A stretch of 56,996 nucleotides of DNA. Origin: Ruminiclostridium cellobioparum DSM 1351 = ATCC 15832 (GTDB lineage Bacteria > Bacillota > Clostridia > Acetivibrionales > DSM-1351). The position numbers were made by a program, and so were the translations under genes. Location: contig NZ_JHYD01000044.1 of NCBI RefSeq assembly GCF_000621505.1, positions 1 to 56,996 of the forward strand, given 5' to 3'. The notes under the pieces are model-generated. The model made no database searches. It was not told the origin of the DNA and was given only the letters and a program-made list of their open reading frames with translations. Positions 27,301 to 34,507 of the stretch are shown here, piece after piece. Positions within the stretch are counted from its first letter, which is position 1; each line of letters begins with the position of its first letter.

Positions 27301-27710
27301 TTTTTAACCTTTACGGTATTTGTATACCCAACTAACCCTCCACACCAAGCACTACCTGTTGAACTAGTATTCGTGGTAGCTACATTTCCAAGTGCAAAAC
27401 TATTACTAACACTTGAGTTATATCCATGCCCGACTAATCCACCAAGGTTCTGGACTCCAATTATATTCCCCGTTGCATAACACTCTGTTATATTTGAAGA
27501 GTCTACTAAAGTCCCCATCAATCCACCGCAACTATTTCCTCCAGTAACATTCCCTGTCGCATAACTTTTTTTAACGATTTTCCCGTACCCGACTAAACCT
27601 CCTCCTGAACTAGTTGTTACATTTACATCAACAGTTGAACTACATCCATCAACAGTACCTGTGTCAGTGCGGCCTAATAATCCTCCTACAGCTGATACAC
27701 CACAAAACAA
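24378..27710 (-). CDS. GLUG-repeat/fibronectin-III surface protein, C-terminal frame
   Basis: This is the long downstream frame of a split gene. It has no plausible start (the frame opens at a TTG without a ribosome binding site). It contains two blocks of GLUG-type repeats (GGLVGYG, GGLMGTL, GGLVGHGYNSSVSNSFALGN), each block ending in a DFTNIWNLDEGKSYPYLKD-like motif. A fibronectin-III domain (PTTPQNLNVLSKTINSITIL), a PKD/Ig-like region and a second fibronectin-III domain (PSNPQNLTNFEVSTTTSSAI) near the C-terminus follow. There is no LPXTG, S-layer or dockerin module. GLUG proteins are large secreted or surface adhesion proteins; the ligand is unknown. The frame joins the 27686-28180 frame across a frameshift near 27700. 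Confidence 0.75.
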   Translation of the reverse strand: MFCGVSAVGGLLGRTDTGTVDGCSSTVDVNVTTSSGGGLVGYGKIVKKSYATGNVTGGNSCGGLMGTLVDSSNITECYATGNIIGVQNLGGLVGHGYNSSVSNSFALGNVATTNTSSTGSAWCGGLVGYTNTVKVKNCYFAGVVTGIGNSIGGLVGNNNNLTITSCYYDGFKSKFLPKTSYDICLLTSGMKTKANYDGWDFTNIWNLDEGKSYPYLKDVSRPSGVDEGFPADDVAAGVGTPTDPYIICTVDQLNNVKFGLLGYYKLSENIDIQNSEWQAIGSKEAPFTGVFDGSGYTISNLQISKGTEDYIGLFGNINNATIKNVKLNNVSVTGKNNVGALVGFATGKTNLQNNYVSGNGTVTGVSAVGGLLGRTDTGTVDGCSSTVDVNVTTSSGGGLVGYGKIVKKSYATGNVTGGNSCGGLMGTLVDSSNITECYATGNIIGVQNLGGLIGHGYNSSVSNSFALGNVATTNTSSTGSARCGGLLGYTNTIKVKNCYSAGVVTGIGNSIGGLVGDNNYSINLTITSCYFDMNTAGFTTPTTQARTTDELMHQSTYVNWDFTNIWHIIEGETYAYLRDLPNPHHYKDAQAPTTPQNLNVLSKTINSITILWDPSTDNIGVAGYKIFRDGQEIGTSTTNQYTDTGLKDGTTYIYTVKSFDYMGNISLPSNEVTATTELNVPLQLTIDLPERIRVNNLLNLSTNPVGVGTVIWTMQKDGIVVDIKTVATANLDKNGGSITFKAVGNYTLIANVTDSSGNTYSFSDTIHVYSNNPPTTPIITMNPNTSSVAPGTLVMIDALSTDPDGDTITYVWVGRPAQQSVYPVGKNTIKVKAVDSSGAESAWAAIEFFVADETHGGGVVLTGPESTIIEEGIEGATIIEYTFTVPSVEGHSGDDYGRVKGFNKITGEWEQIDLQYTANGIIMHSDLPVGKYTKLEFYYYTSHDCMYNKSNITYSVKYSFENGVLDFSAPKDFSYTVKADKSSEHGLEEDASSSVKIDTQAPSNPQNLTNFEVSTTTSSAIVLCWDSSTDNVKVEGYYIYRNGKEIGTSITTNFTDIDVIAGTTYIYTIKAYDAAENVSDESAALSVITSEVKNIQVPIVQERQTSKQQI
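26128..26910 (-). repeat. Tandem duplicated GLUG segment, copy 2
   Basis: This stretch matches 27217-27970 at an offset of 1061-1089 bp. About 490 bp (26128-26620) is nearly identical to copy 1, and the rest is more diverged. It encodes the intact version TNLQNNYVSGNGTVTGVSAV of the site that is damaged in copy 1. Confidence 0.85.
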
Positions 27711-27970
27711 TTATTTTGAAGGTTTGTTTTTCCCGTTGCAAACCCTACTAGTGCTCCTACGTTATTCTTCCCAGTAACACTTACATTATTTAACTTTACA
27801 TTCTTAATTGTTGCATTATTTATATATCCAAAAAACCCGATATAATCCGCTGTTCCTTTATTAATCGTTAAGTTATTTATAGTGTAATCGTTTCCATCAA
27901 AATTTCCTATAAAAGGTGTCTTCTGAGTTCCTATTGGTGTCCATTCGGCGTTCTGTAAGTCTATATTTGT
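27217..27970 (-). repeat. Tandem duplicated GLUG segment, copy 1 (frameshifted)
   Basis: Same block as 26128-26910. Compared with copy 2, 26 bp after GATACACC are replaced by 7 bp near 27700, a net loss of 19 bp that shifts the frame. Confidence 0.8.
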
Positions 27971-28180
27971 AGTAAGTTTATAATAAGCCGACAAATTATT
28001 CTTAACTTCTTCTAATTGTGCTCTTGTTGTTATCTCATACGGACTTGCTGAAGTTCCAGCTCCTGACCCGGAGAACGCAAAAGCTTCTATCGTTCCAATC
28101 TTACTAAACATGCAAAGAGTCAAAACACCAAGAAAAACAAGTATAAAAACATTTTTTCTAACTGCGAACCTCTTATTCAT
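27686..28180 (-). CDS. GLUG-repeat surface protein, N-terminal frame (signal peptide)
   Basis: This 164-residue frame begins with a clear signal peptide (MNKRFAVRKNVFILVFLGVL TLCMFSKIGTIEAFA) behind TTTTGGAGGTAATCT. It continues GTSASPYEITTRAQLEEVKN and the NIDLQNAEWTPIG and NNLTINKGTADYIGFFGYIN motifs of GLUG proteins. It ends abnormally at QNNCFVVYQL, where the intact duplicate reads on into GGLLGRTDTG. The natural gene is therefore 24378-28180, about 1,270 codons, now broken or phase-variable. As it stands, only a short secreted fragment would be made. Confidence 0.75.
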   Translation of the reverse strand: MNKRFAVRKNVFILVFLGVLTLCMFSKIGTIEAFAFSGSGAGTSASPYEITTRAQLEEVKNNLSAYYKLTTNIDLQNAEWTPIGTQKTPFIGNFDGNDYTINNLTINKGTADYIGFFGYINNATIKNVKLNNVSVTGKNNVGALVGFATGKTNLQNNCFVVYQL

Positions 28181-28407
28181 AGATTACCTCCAAAAATAAT
28201 TTTTTGTGCATCTTAATGTTGAAACAATTTCGATAGGTTAAATTCTTAACTTAATTATTACCTCCTCTTTTTTGTTTAATTTTATTCTCATTACAATACC
28301 AAAACTTCCATCATTTAGCATTATATCATGTAGAATTATGTAAATTTGGTCGAACTTTGGTAGAAAAAAACATCGAAAAATATAACATTTGTTTGTAAAA
28401 CAAAAGC
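28181..28407. other. Upstream region of the GLUG gene
   Basis: AT-rich. It contains a second strong GAGGAGG site near 28258-28264 on the minus strand that is not followed by a usable frame, and a TATAAT near 28322. I could not assign a promoter with a properly spaced -35. Confidence 0.4.
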
Positions 28408-28605
28408 TGCCCCTTAACTCGTCCATGAAATTTGTTGATACCTTTAATCTGGCGATATATCGATGCAAATCGTTACATATGTAACTTCATTATGGTTAAC
28501 TTTGAGGTTACCATTTCTCCAATATCTAAAATAGTTACTTCCATTGCTCAGAGAGTTATAGAGCTGAGTTTTTCTATTTACAACAATAATTCTTTGAATA
28601 TTGCG
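28408..28605 (-). pseudogene. Decayed nrdR fragment
   Basis: The minus strand carries nucleotide similarity to the 3' half of the intact nrdR at 40015-40473, over about 200 bp. Recognisable peptides in shifted frames are KTQLYNSLSNG (Nrd[12 protein letters not shown]), NHNEVTYVTICIDI ([14 protein letters not shown]) and STNFMDELRG ([10 protein letters not shown]). Several indels break the frame and the zinc-ribbon half is missing. It lies between the GLUG gene and an IS200-type element and is presumably a relic of a duplication. It has no coding value now. Confidence 0.75.
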
Positions 28606-28791
28606 AAAACTAGTCTGATTTACCTGTTTCACTTAACATTAATCACATTACACAATGCAAAAATTCATTACAGTCATAACCACCTGTAAAACGGGTGGCT
28701 TGTGTTAGCCCTATAAGGGCTTGTTACCGGCCAGCGCTTGAAGACGCTGGCTTTCACTTTGTTCAAGTTACTATTGCCTTTGCCACCTTTG

Positions 28792-29247
28792 CTACCCCTT
28801 GAAGGGGTCTTCATATTCTTTAAATTTTAGTTTATCCACCATAATATCGTGTTTCTCCTGCTCTTGTATATACTTTCTAATAGTTGCTTCATTAAGCCCT
28901 ACCGTGCTTACATAGAATCCTTCTGCCCAGAAATGCCTATTCCCAAACTTATACTTTAAGTTTGCATGCTTATCGAATATCATCAATGCACTTTTTCCCT
29001 TCAAATATCCCATAAACGTTGAAACTGCTATTTTGGGTGGTATGCTTACTAACATGTGTATGTGATCTGGCATTAGATGCCCTTCAAGTATTTCCACTCC
29101 TTTGTACTTGCATAATCGTATCAGTATTTCTCGTATACTTTGTTTGTATTGATTATATATCACTTTTCGTCTATACTTTGGAGTGAATACTATGTGATAC
29201 TTACACATCCATTTGGTATGTGCTAAACTATTTTCTTTATTTGCCAT
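28792..29247 (-). CDS. tnpA: IS200/IS605-family transposase TnpA (HUH, Y1)
   Basis: This 151-residue Y1 transposase cuts and rejoins single-stranded DNA as a dimer. The HUH metal-binding pair is His62-His64 (MPDHIHMLVSIP) and the nucleophile is Tyr126 (NEATIRKYIQEQEKHD). The N-terminal HTKWMCKYHIVFTPKYRRKV is typical. It is full length, with all catalytic residues present, so possibly active. I chose ATG 29247, which has AAAGGTG upstream. That site lies in the arm of a 14-bp inverted repeat, the known means of keeping IS200 transposase expression low. Confidence 0.93.
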   Translation of the reverse strand: MANKENSLAHTKWMCKYHIVFTPKYRRKVIYNQYKQSIREILIRLCKYKGVEILEGHLMPDHIHMLVSIPPKIAVSTFMGYLKGKSALMIFDKHANLKYKFGNRHFWAEGFYVSTVGLNEATIRKYIQEQEKHDIMVDKLKFKEYEDPFKG

Positions 29248-29248
29248 T

Positions 29249-29314
29249 AAAATCACCTTTCCTCTCGTTAATATAGTAGCTTGAACAACTCTATTTTAAT
29301 GGAAAGGTGATTTT
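29249..29314 (-). promoter_or_regulatory. Hairpin masking the tnpA ribosome binding site
   Basis: AAAATCACCTTTCC (29249-29262) and GGAAAGGTGATTTT (29301-29314) are perfect complements. In the tnpA transcript the stem buries the GGAAAGGTG ribosome binding site directly before the start codon. Confidence 0.75.
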
Positions 29315-29423
29315 TTTGTATAACTTCTGTTGCGAACCCGCATAGCGGGTGGTTTATTGTTTCGTATGGCTCATTTCTCTGCCGAGAAACTCACTCATAC
29401 TCAACAGGCTAAAGCCCATAAAA

Positions 29424-29469
29424 AAGCCATGTATATAAGCACCGTTTCCCGTGCTTATATACATGGCTT
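29424..29469 (-). terminator. Terminator of the sugar-uptake operon
   Basis: A perfect 19-bp stem (AAGCCATGTATATAAGCAC and its complement) with an 8-base loop is followed on the minus strand by TTTTTTATG. It lies 40 bp after the glycosidase stop codon. Confidence 0.9.
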
Positions 29470-29509
29470 AAAAACTCTTAACATATTAATAGTTTTATAT
29501 TTTATTACT

Positions 29510-32500
29510 TTAATACTTTATCAGCCTTGGTGTGACCAGTACTCCCATTTCTCTCAGCTGATACTCATAGGACCATTTCTTCCCCTCCGTGCGCCAGCTG
29601 TTGGGACCGTGCCACTTTTCAGAAGAGTCTGAATTGTGCAGGGCCCCAAAAGAATTATATCTGTTGCCGCAGCATAAAATATCAATGCTGTGTTCTCCCT
29701 TGCCCAACTCCCCCAAATCAACGGTATACGGAGCAAAGGCAACTATTCCCCGTTCCTTGCCATCCGCAAAGACCTTCATGACCGTTGAGCGGTATGATGA
29801 GAAATCCAGTTTATAATTACCGCTATCTACATTTATTACATTATGGTACTTTATATTTCCGGTGTAGAATGGGAAACCCTGACTGCCATAATCACCAAAA
29901 TTGATGGATTTCGGCATATCTATCAGCTTTGCGGCACTTCCGGCAACACTGACCCCAAAGGAGCCCAGCAGATAGCACCATTCCACATTGGTCCTTGAAT
30001 AGAAGTCTATGTATAGTATTATCTGATTTGTGCCCTTTTTTATCGCAGGGAGCTTCACCTTTTGAATGCATTTATCAACAAAATAACCCTCGGTTTCTTT
30101 TTTGACACTTTCACCGTTGACAATAATTTCTGTTCCTGAAATGTTTTCAAGTGCCAGATAGCAGTCCCTGATTTCAATCTCCGATTCAAAACTGTATCTC
30201 AGCCCCAGGACATGCTTTTCCTCTTCCTGCCTTTCAACCGACCAGGGCTGTGCCCAGGCTTCCATACGCAGGGGATAGCCAAGCAGTTCTCTGAACCTGT
30301 TATCTATCCTCAAAACCTCGTCCCTGGAATTCCATTCCTTACCGTCAAATGAATACTCGGCACAATCCAGAACCAGTGAATTAGGTTCAGAAAGACTGAA
30401 AGAAACCGGCTGTGAAAGCTCTGTAAGCCTTTGCACATTATATTCATATGGTTTTTCCGGCTCCCTGGCCCGTCCTTCCTCAAGCAGCAGCAGCAGACTG
30501 TCATGGTCATAAAAGGAACGGGAAATTACAGTTTTTCCGTTGTCATATTCTGCGGCAAGAGGGTGGATTTCTCCCGTTAGAGTATCGTAAAGCGTCGGTT
30601 TCCAGACTCCCCCCACTGTTATTTTCAATTTGTCCTCCCTGGGTATATCGGGATTTTCCGCAGGTTTCGCATTACATATAAAGAGCCACCTGTATTTGCC
30701 GTCTTTTCGAAGCTGGTAAATATACCTGTCCGGTCTTTGGCCGTTTGTATTGATGATGTCGACGTCTCTGCTGCCGGAAATTGCACTGTGGATTTTATTA
30801 TAATTGAATTGGATACATTCGCATTCCTTTACAAAAGCCTGAACCTCCTGTGAAGGCCCGGCATCCAGCAGAGTAGGCGTTTCCCCGGCGAAGACAAGCC
30901 TGCCCCCGGCTTTTTTGAAGGCTTTAAGCTGCTGCAGGGTTGTACTGCGCAGAGTTATACAGTTGGGAACTATTATGGTTTCATATTCCATTTCACCCAC
31001 TGCCAGTTTCCCGTCATATGCCTTTGGTGCTTGTGACGGCAGAAGTGATTCCGCAATGAAATCGAAATCCACCAGACCAAACAAAAGCCAGTTTGTGATT
31101 GCATGAAAATTATCATCCAGCTCTTTTTTTCTTCCGGCGGTTTTATCGTTGGGCCCATAATACAGCCAGTATGATTCGACAGGATGAATCACTCCAACCC
31201 TGACCTCTGCCTTACCGCTGGTCAGTGCCGAATTCAGCCTTGCAAAATGGTCTTCAATATAACTGTATTCCTTATACCATGGGGATTGATAGCCGATGCT
31301 GGCAGGGTAATCGCGCTTTGCTTCCCCATTCATCGACACCCAGGTCAGATGGTGAACCCGCAGTGTCACACCGAGAGCCGCCTGCCAGTCACCCTGCAGC
31401 TTGTGGTTCCTGAAATCAAAATCCCAGTTTGTAACTCCATACAGTTCACTTAAAACACCGGTTCTACCATACTGGTGCGCGGCAGATTGGGCCTGCTTTG
31501 CAGTTGTATATTCCCTCCAATCGCAAAGCATATCAATACCGGGCATATCAAATGAGCGGTATGACCGCATGGCTTCTCCGAGAGCGGCTGTTTGCGACTG
31601 TAAAGTCGGCTCCTCCATCATATGCCCTGTAAGCTTTATATTATGGGCTTTACACCAATTTCCGACGGTGTCGGCAAAAGCTGAAGAAAATCTTTCGGCA
31701 ACATGATCGTGATAATTATATCTTGCGGCGGAAATCTTACCCTCGGGCAATTCCCAGACCAGTTCCGGCAAATGATCAATAATACTTTCACCATATACCG
31801 ACTTGTATGTTTCCTCAAAATCATCGGTAAACGGCAATGCGATATTAGTTCTGTCAGTGGAAAATTTCAGCGTCTGTTTATGTGTAAATTGAGGCTCATC
31901 AGTGAAAATTGAGGGAATTGCCGTACCGAAATCGTCACCGAACTTCTCATAATATTTTTCGTGGGTCACCTCTATAAACCTTTCGATGGCTTTTTTATCC
32001 AGAGTGTTAACATAGGCCTGGTTGTTGAACCAGGGATTATCTTCGGCTATAACCAGGGCTGCCTCCCATACCGACGCCCCGCCGGTTGCGGTTTCAGAAG
32101 CCTGCAGCCGTTTATATTCCTGCAGGAACCCGTCTTTCAGAGTGACCGCAAATCTGGCAATGACGGATTTGCCGTCACTTTCCTGCCTGCCGGCGTTATC
32201 CTCCGAATTTGTTGAAATGCTGTTATTTTCATTAACATCCGCCGGACCAAAGCTCAGATACCTTGCCCGGTACTTTCTGTCTTTTGTGACGAGGCCGCCG
32301 CCCGAACCCGAAGGCCAGCGGTCTTCATCGTAGAGATAGCACAGCATTTCCTCTTTTTTGGCCTTTTCGTTACATGCTCCCACAAGCTCCATATATTCCT
32401 CACCCAGATATTCCGTTTCCAGCCCTGAGCGGCAATGTATATGGAAGCCTCCCATCCCCATTGCCTTAAAAATATCAATTTGCCTCAAAAGCTCATCCTT

Positions 32501-32599
32501 TTCAAGCTTTGTATTCCATGCCCAAAATGGTGCTCCTCTGAACCTTGCAGGAGGATTTTTGAAAAGTTCTTCATTATAATGGTCATTATAATTGTTCAT
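29510..32599 (-). CDS. Large glycoside hydrolase, GH106/rhamnosidase-like
   Basis: This 1029-residue protein has no signal peptide and is thus cytoplasmic. It opens with FRGAPFWAWNTKLEKDELLR, MGMGGFHIHCRSGLETEYLG and CYLYDEDRWPSGSGGG, the N-terminal (beta/alpha)8-barrel pattern of a large family of GH106-like (alpha-L-rhamnosidase-like) enzymes. IPSIFTDEPQF and KLTGHMMEEPTL are candidate catalytic loops with acidic residues. A beta-galactosidase-type trimerisation-like fold may lie in the middle, and beta-sandwich domains lie towards the end (from about 740). The substrate cannot be read from the sequence; context suggests an imported plant oligosaccharide. It ends the operon behind two permeases. 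ATG 32599 follows AGGAGATAAGCC. Confidence 0.7.
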   Translation of the reverse strand: MNNYNDHYNEELFKNPPARFRGAPFWAWNTKLEKDELLRQIDIFKAMGMGGFHIHCRSGLETEYLGEEYMELVGACNEKAKKEEMLCYLYDEDRWPSGSGGGLVTKDRKYRARYLSFGPADVNENNSISTNSEDNAGRQESDGKSVIARFAVTLKDGFLQEYKRLQASETATGGASVWEAALVIAEDNPWFNNQAYVNTLDKKAIERFIEVTHEKYYEKFGDDFGTAIPSIFTDEPQFTHKQTLKFSTDRTNIALPFTDDFEETYKSVYGESIIDHLPELVWELPEGKISAARYNYHDHVAERFSSAFADTVGNWCKAHNIKLTGHMMEEPTLQSQTAALGEAMRSYRSFDMPGIDMLCDWREYTTAKQAQSAAHQYGRTGVLSELYGVTNWDFDFRNHKLQGDWQAALGVTLRVHHLTWVSMNGEAKRDYPASIGYQSPWYKEYSYIEDHFARLNSALTSGKAEVRVGVIHPVESYWLYYGPNDKTAGRKKELDDNFHAITNWLLFGLVDFDFIAESLLPSQAPKAYDGKLAVGEMEYETIIVPNCITLRSTTLQQLKAFKKAGGRLVFAGETPTLLDAGPSQEVQAFVKECECIQFNYNKIHSAISGSRDVDIINTNGQRPDRYIYQLRKDGKYRWLFICNAKPAENPDIPREDKLKITVGGVWKPTLYDTLTGEIHPLAAEYDNGKTVISRSFYDHDSLLLLLEEGRAREPEKPYEYNVQRLTELSQPVSFSLSEPNSLVLDCAEYSFDGKEWNSRDEVLRIDNRFRELLGYPLRMEAWAQPWSVERQEEEKHVLGLRYSFESEIEIRDCYLALENISGTEIIVNGESVKKETEGYFVDKCIQKVKLPAIKKGTNQIILYIDFYSRTNVEWCYLLGSFGVSVAGSAAKLIDMPKSINFGDYGSQGFPFYTGNIKYHNVINVDSGNYKLDFSSYRSTVMKVFADGKERGIVAFAPYTVDLGELGKGEHSIDILCCGNRYNSFGALHNSDSSEKWHGPNSWRTEGKKWSYEYQLREMGVLVTPRLIKY

Positions 32600-32609
32600 G
32601 GCTTATCTC

Positions 32610-33494
32610 CTATTCTTTTACCGAACCGATGGTCACACCCGAGATAAAATACTTTTGCATAAAGGGATATACAAATAAAATCGGTATTGTTGCAAAAACA
32701 ATCATTGCTCCGCGGAAGGAACGGTCCGATAATTGTTTCAGCCTGTTCACATCAGCGGCACTGAAATTGCTGAAATCTATTGTGGTAAGCATATTGTGAA
32801 GCAGCGTTTGCAGCGGCCATTTATTTCTGTCATTTATATATATCGTAGCTCCGAACCAATCATTCCAATGTCCCACCAGCTGGAAAAGAGAAAGTGTGGC
32901 AATGGATGCCATTGAGAGCGGAATTACAATTTTTAAAAGAATAACAAATTCATTTGCCCCATCAATGGAAGCCGATTCAAAAATACTCTTATTTATTCCT
33001 CGGAAAAAGTTCATCATCATCACTACGTTAAATATCGGCACACAGCCCGGAAGAATCAATGACCAGATACTATCCAGCATATGAAGGTTTTTTACCAGTA
33101 TAAACAGAGGTATCAAGCCTCCGCTTACCATCATGGGAATTATGAAGAAGAAGCTTAAAAATTTTCTTCCCTTAAGCTCACGGTTTTCTTTTGAAAGCGG
33201 ATAAGCCGCCAAAATTGTTACAAGCATATTGACCGAACAACCTACGATAGTTCTAAAAACCGATACACCAAGTGCTTTTATAAAAGCCGAATTGCTGAAC
33301 ATTGTTTCATATGCCGCAAAATTGAATCCTTTGGGCCAGAACCGTACCGAGTTTGAAGTGGCGGACACCGTATCGCTTAGCGAAAGAGCGATAACATGGA
33401 TCATTGGCAATATGCAGGTCAAAGTAATAATGGCAAGGAGAAAATAATTGAAAAAATTAAAAATCCGCTCTCCCTTTGTATAGGTTATATTCAT
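32610..33494 (-). CDS. ABC sugar transporter permease, LplC/YtcP type
   Basis: This 294-residue integral membrane protein has about six helices and the EAA motif region (GANEFVILLKIVIPLSMASI ATLSLFQLVGHWNDWFGA) that contacts the ATPase. It is the second of two permeases of the CUT1-type importer used with LplA-like binding proteins. No ATPase gene is present in the operon; such importers usually share an MsmK-type ATPase encoded elsewhere. ATG 33494. It overlaps nothing and is 14 bp after the first permease. Confidence 0.9.
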   Translation of the reverse strand: MNITYTKGERIFNFFNYFLLAIITLTCILPMIHVIALSLSDTVSATSNSVRFWPKGFNFAAYETMFSNSAFIKALGVSVFRTIVGCSVNMLVTILAAYPLSKENRELKGRKFLSFFFIIPMMVSGGLIPLFILVKNLHMLDSIWSLILPGCVPIFNVVMMMNFFRGINKSIFESASIDGANEFVILLKIVIPLSMASIATLSLFQLVGHWNDWFGATIYINDRNKWPLQTLLHNMLTTIDFSNFSAADVNRLKQLSDRSFRGAMIVFATIPILFVYPFMQKYFISGVTIGSVKE

Positions 33495-33507
33495 TGTTAT
33501 CTGCCCC

Positions 33508-34404
33508 CTAAAAAATTCTGTAATCGGTATATTTTGTTGCCAGAAAATTAGCTAACAGTGTCAGTGTCAATGCGATAATTGATTTGAACAAACCAATAGC
33601 GGTTGATAGTGAATATTGCGCCTGCAGAAGTCCCTGACGGTATATGAAAGTGTCGAGAATGTCACCCGTTTGATATACCGCAGGGTTATAGAGCACAAGT
33701 ATCTGCTCGAAGCCGGCATTCAATATATTTCCTATACTCAGAACAGCCAGCATAACTATAATTGAACTTATTCCCGGTAAAGTGACATTCCATATCCTTC
33801 TGAACAGACTTGCCCCGTCCATGATTGCCGCCTCATAAATCTCAGGATTTATGTTGGTCATTGCAGCCAGATAAATTATTGCTCCCCAGCCGAACTCTTT
33901 CCAGGTTTCAAGGATAACTACAGTGGGCTGGAACCATTGGTTGCTGCCTAAAAAGAATATGGGCTTGATTCCGAAGAGACCTATAAGCTGGTTTATAATT
34001 CCCCTGGTCAAAAGCATATCTGTAAATATTCCGCCGATAATAACCCAGGATAGGAAATGAGGAAAGTATGTTATTGTCTGCACAGTCTTTTTGTAGACTT
34101 TATTTTTGATTTCATTTAAAAGCAGTGCGAATATTATGGAAAAAACCTGTCCGAAAATAATTTTCCCAACAGCAATAACAAATGTATTTCGTAATATAAA
34201 CTTAAAATCCGGCATATTAACAGCTGTTTCAAACCACTTTAAACCGACCCATTCACTTCCCCAGAAACCTCTTGCGGGACTGTAATTTTTAAAAGCTATC
34301 ACAACGCCATACAATGGAACATAGTTGAAAAGGATTACAAAAAAAACCGGTATTACAAGCATGGCATACAATGGCCATTTTTGCTTGATGTATGTTGTGT
34401 GCAT
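33508..34404 (-). CDS. ABC sugar transporter permease, LplB type
   Basis: This membrane protein of about 298 residues begins KQKWPLYAMLVIPVFFVILF NYVPLYGVVIAFKNY and has the EAA motif (MDGASLFRRIWNVTLPGISS). It pairs with the LplC-like permease downstream. The frame is open to 34479, but the extra 25 residues are read from an intercistronic hairpin; ATG 34404, 7 bp after GGAG, is the better start. The final residues KYTDYRIF are the typical end of LplB proteins. Confidence 0.9.
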   Translation of the reverse strand: MHTTYIKQKWPLYAMLVIPVFFVILFNYVPLYGVVIAFKNYSPARGFWGSEWVGLKWFETAVNMPDFKFILRNTFVIAVGKIIFGQVFSIIFALLLNEIKNKVYKKTVQTITYFPHFLSWVIIGGIFTDMLLTRGIINQLIGLFGIKPIFFLGSNQWFQPTVVILETWKEFGWGAIIYLAAMTNINPEIYEAAIMDGASLFRRIWNVTLPGISSIIVMLAVLSIGNILNAGFEQILVLYNPAVYQTGDILDTFIYRQGLLQAQYSLSTAIGLFKSIIALTLTLLANFLATKYTDYRIF

Positions 34405-34428
34405 TGTCGCTCCGTCTCCTGCTGTTTT

Positions 34429-34470
34429 ATTTGTACATGGGCCAGCCGGATTGGCCTCCCATGTACAAAT
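34429..34470 (-). other. Intercistronic hairpin between binding protein and permease genes
   Basis: ATTTGTACATGGG (34429-34441) and CCCATGTACAAAT (34458-34470) form a 13-bp perfect stem. It follows the binding-protein gene by about 40 bp and probably protects that mRNA segment or attenuates transcription into the permeases, giving more binding protein than permease. Confidence 0.7.
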
Positions 34471-34507
34471 AAACAACAAATTTATAGTTAAAATATAATT
34501 GGTTCAA

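Larger units (their letters stand above)
28680..29357 (-). mobile_element. IS200/IS605-type element
   Basis: The element contains a single tnpA and has hairpins rather than inverted repeats at its ends, as this family does. On the tnpA 3' side these are CCACC/GGTGG (28680-28698), AGCCC/GGGCT (28707-28721) and CCAGCG/CGCTGG (28731-28750); on the 5' side ACCCGC/GCGGGT (29336-29350). No tnpB is present, so it belongs to the IS200 group. Boundaries are approximate because cleavage sites cannot be read without an empty site. Confidence 0.75.

Noticed and set aside
24378-28180. Reading the GLUG protein as a cellulosomal component
   Set aside because: No dockerin or cohesin repeat can be seen; the C-terminus is a fibronectin-III domain and a short charged tail.
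28238-28468. 76-codon minus-strand frame just upstream of the GLUG gene
   Set aside because: Its start is part of the nrdR relic and the rest is AT-rich filler; a GAGGAGG near its end has no usable start after it.
29330-29632. 100-codon plus-strand frame across the IS200 end and the operon terminator
   Set aside because: It runs through a terminator stem and into the antisense of the glycosidase gene.
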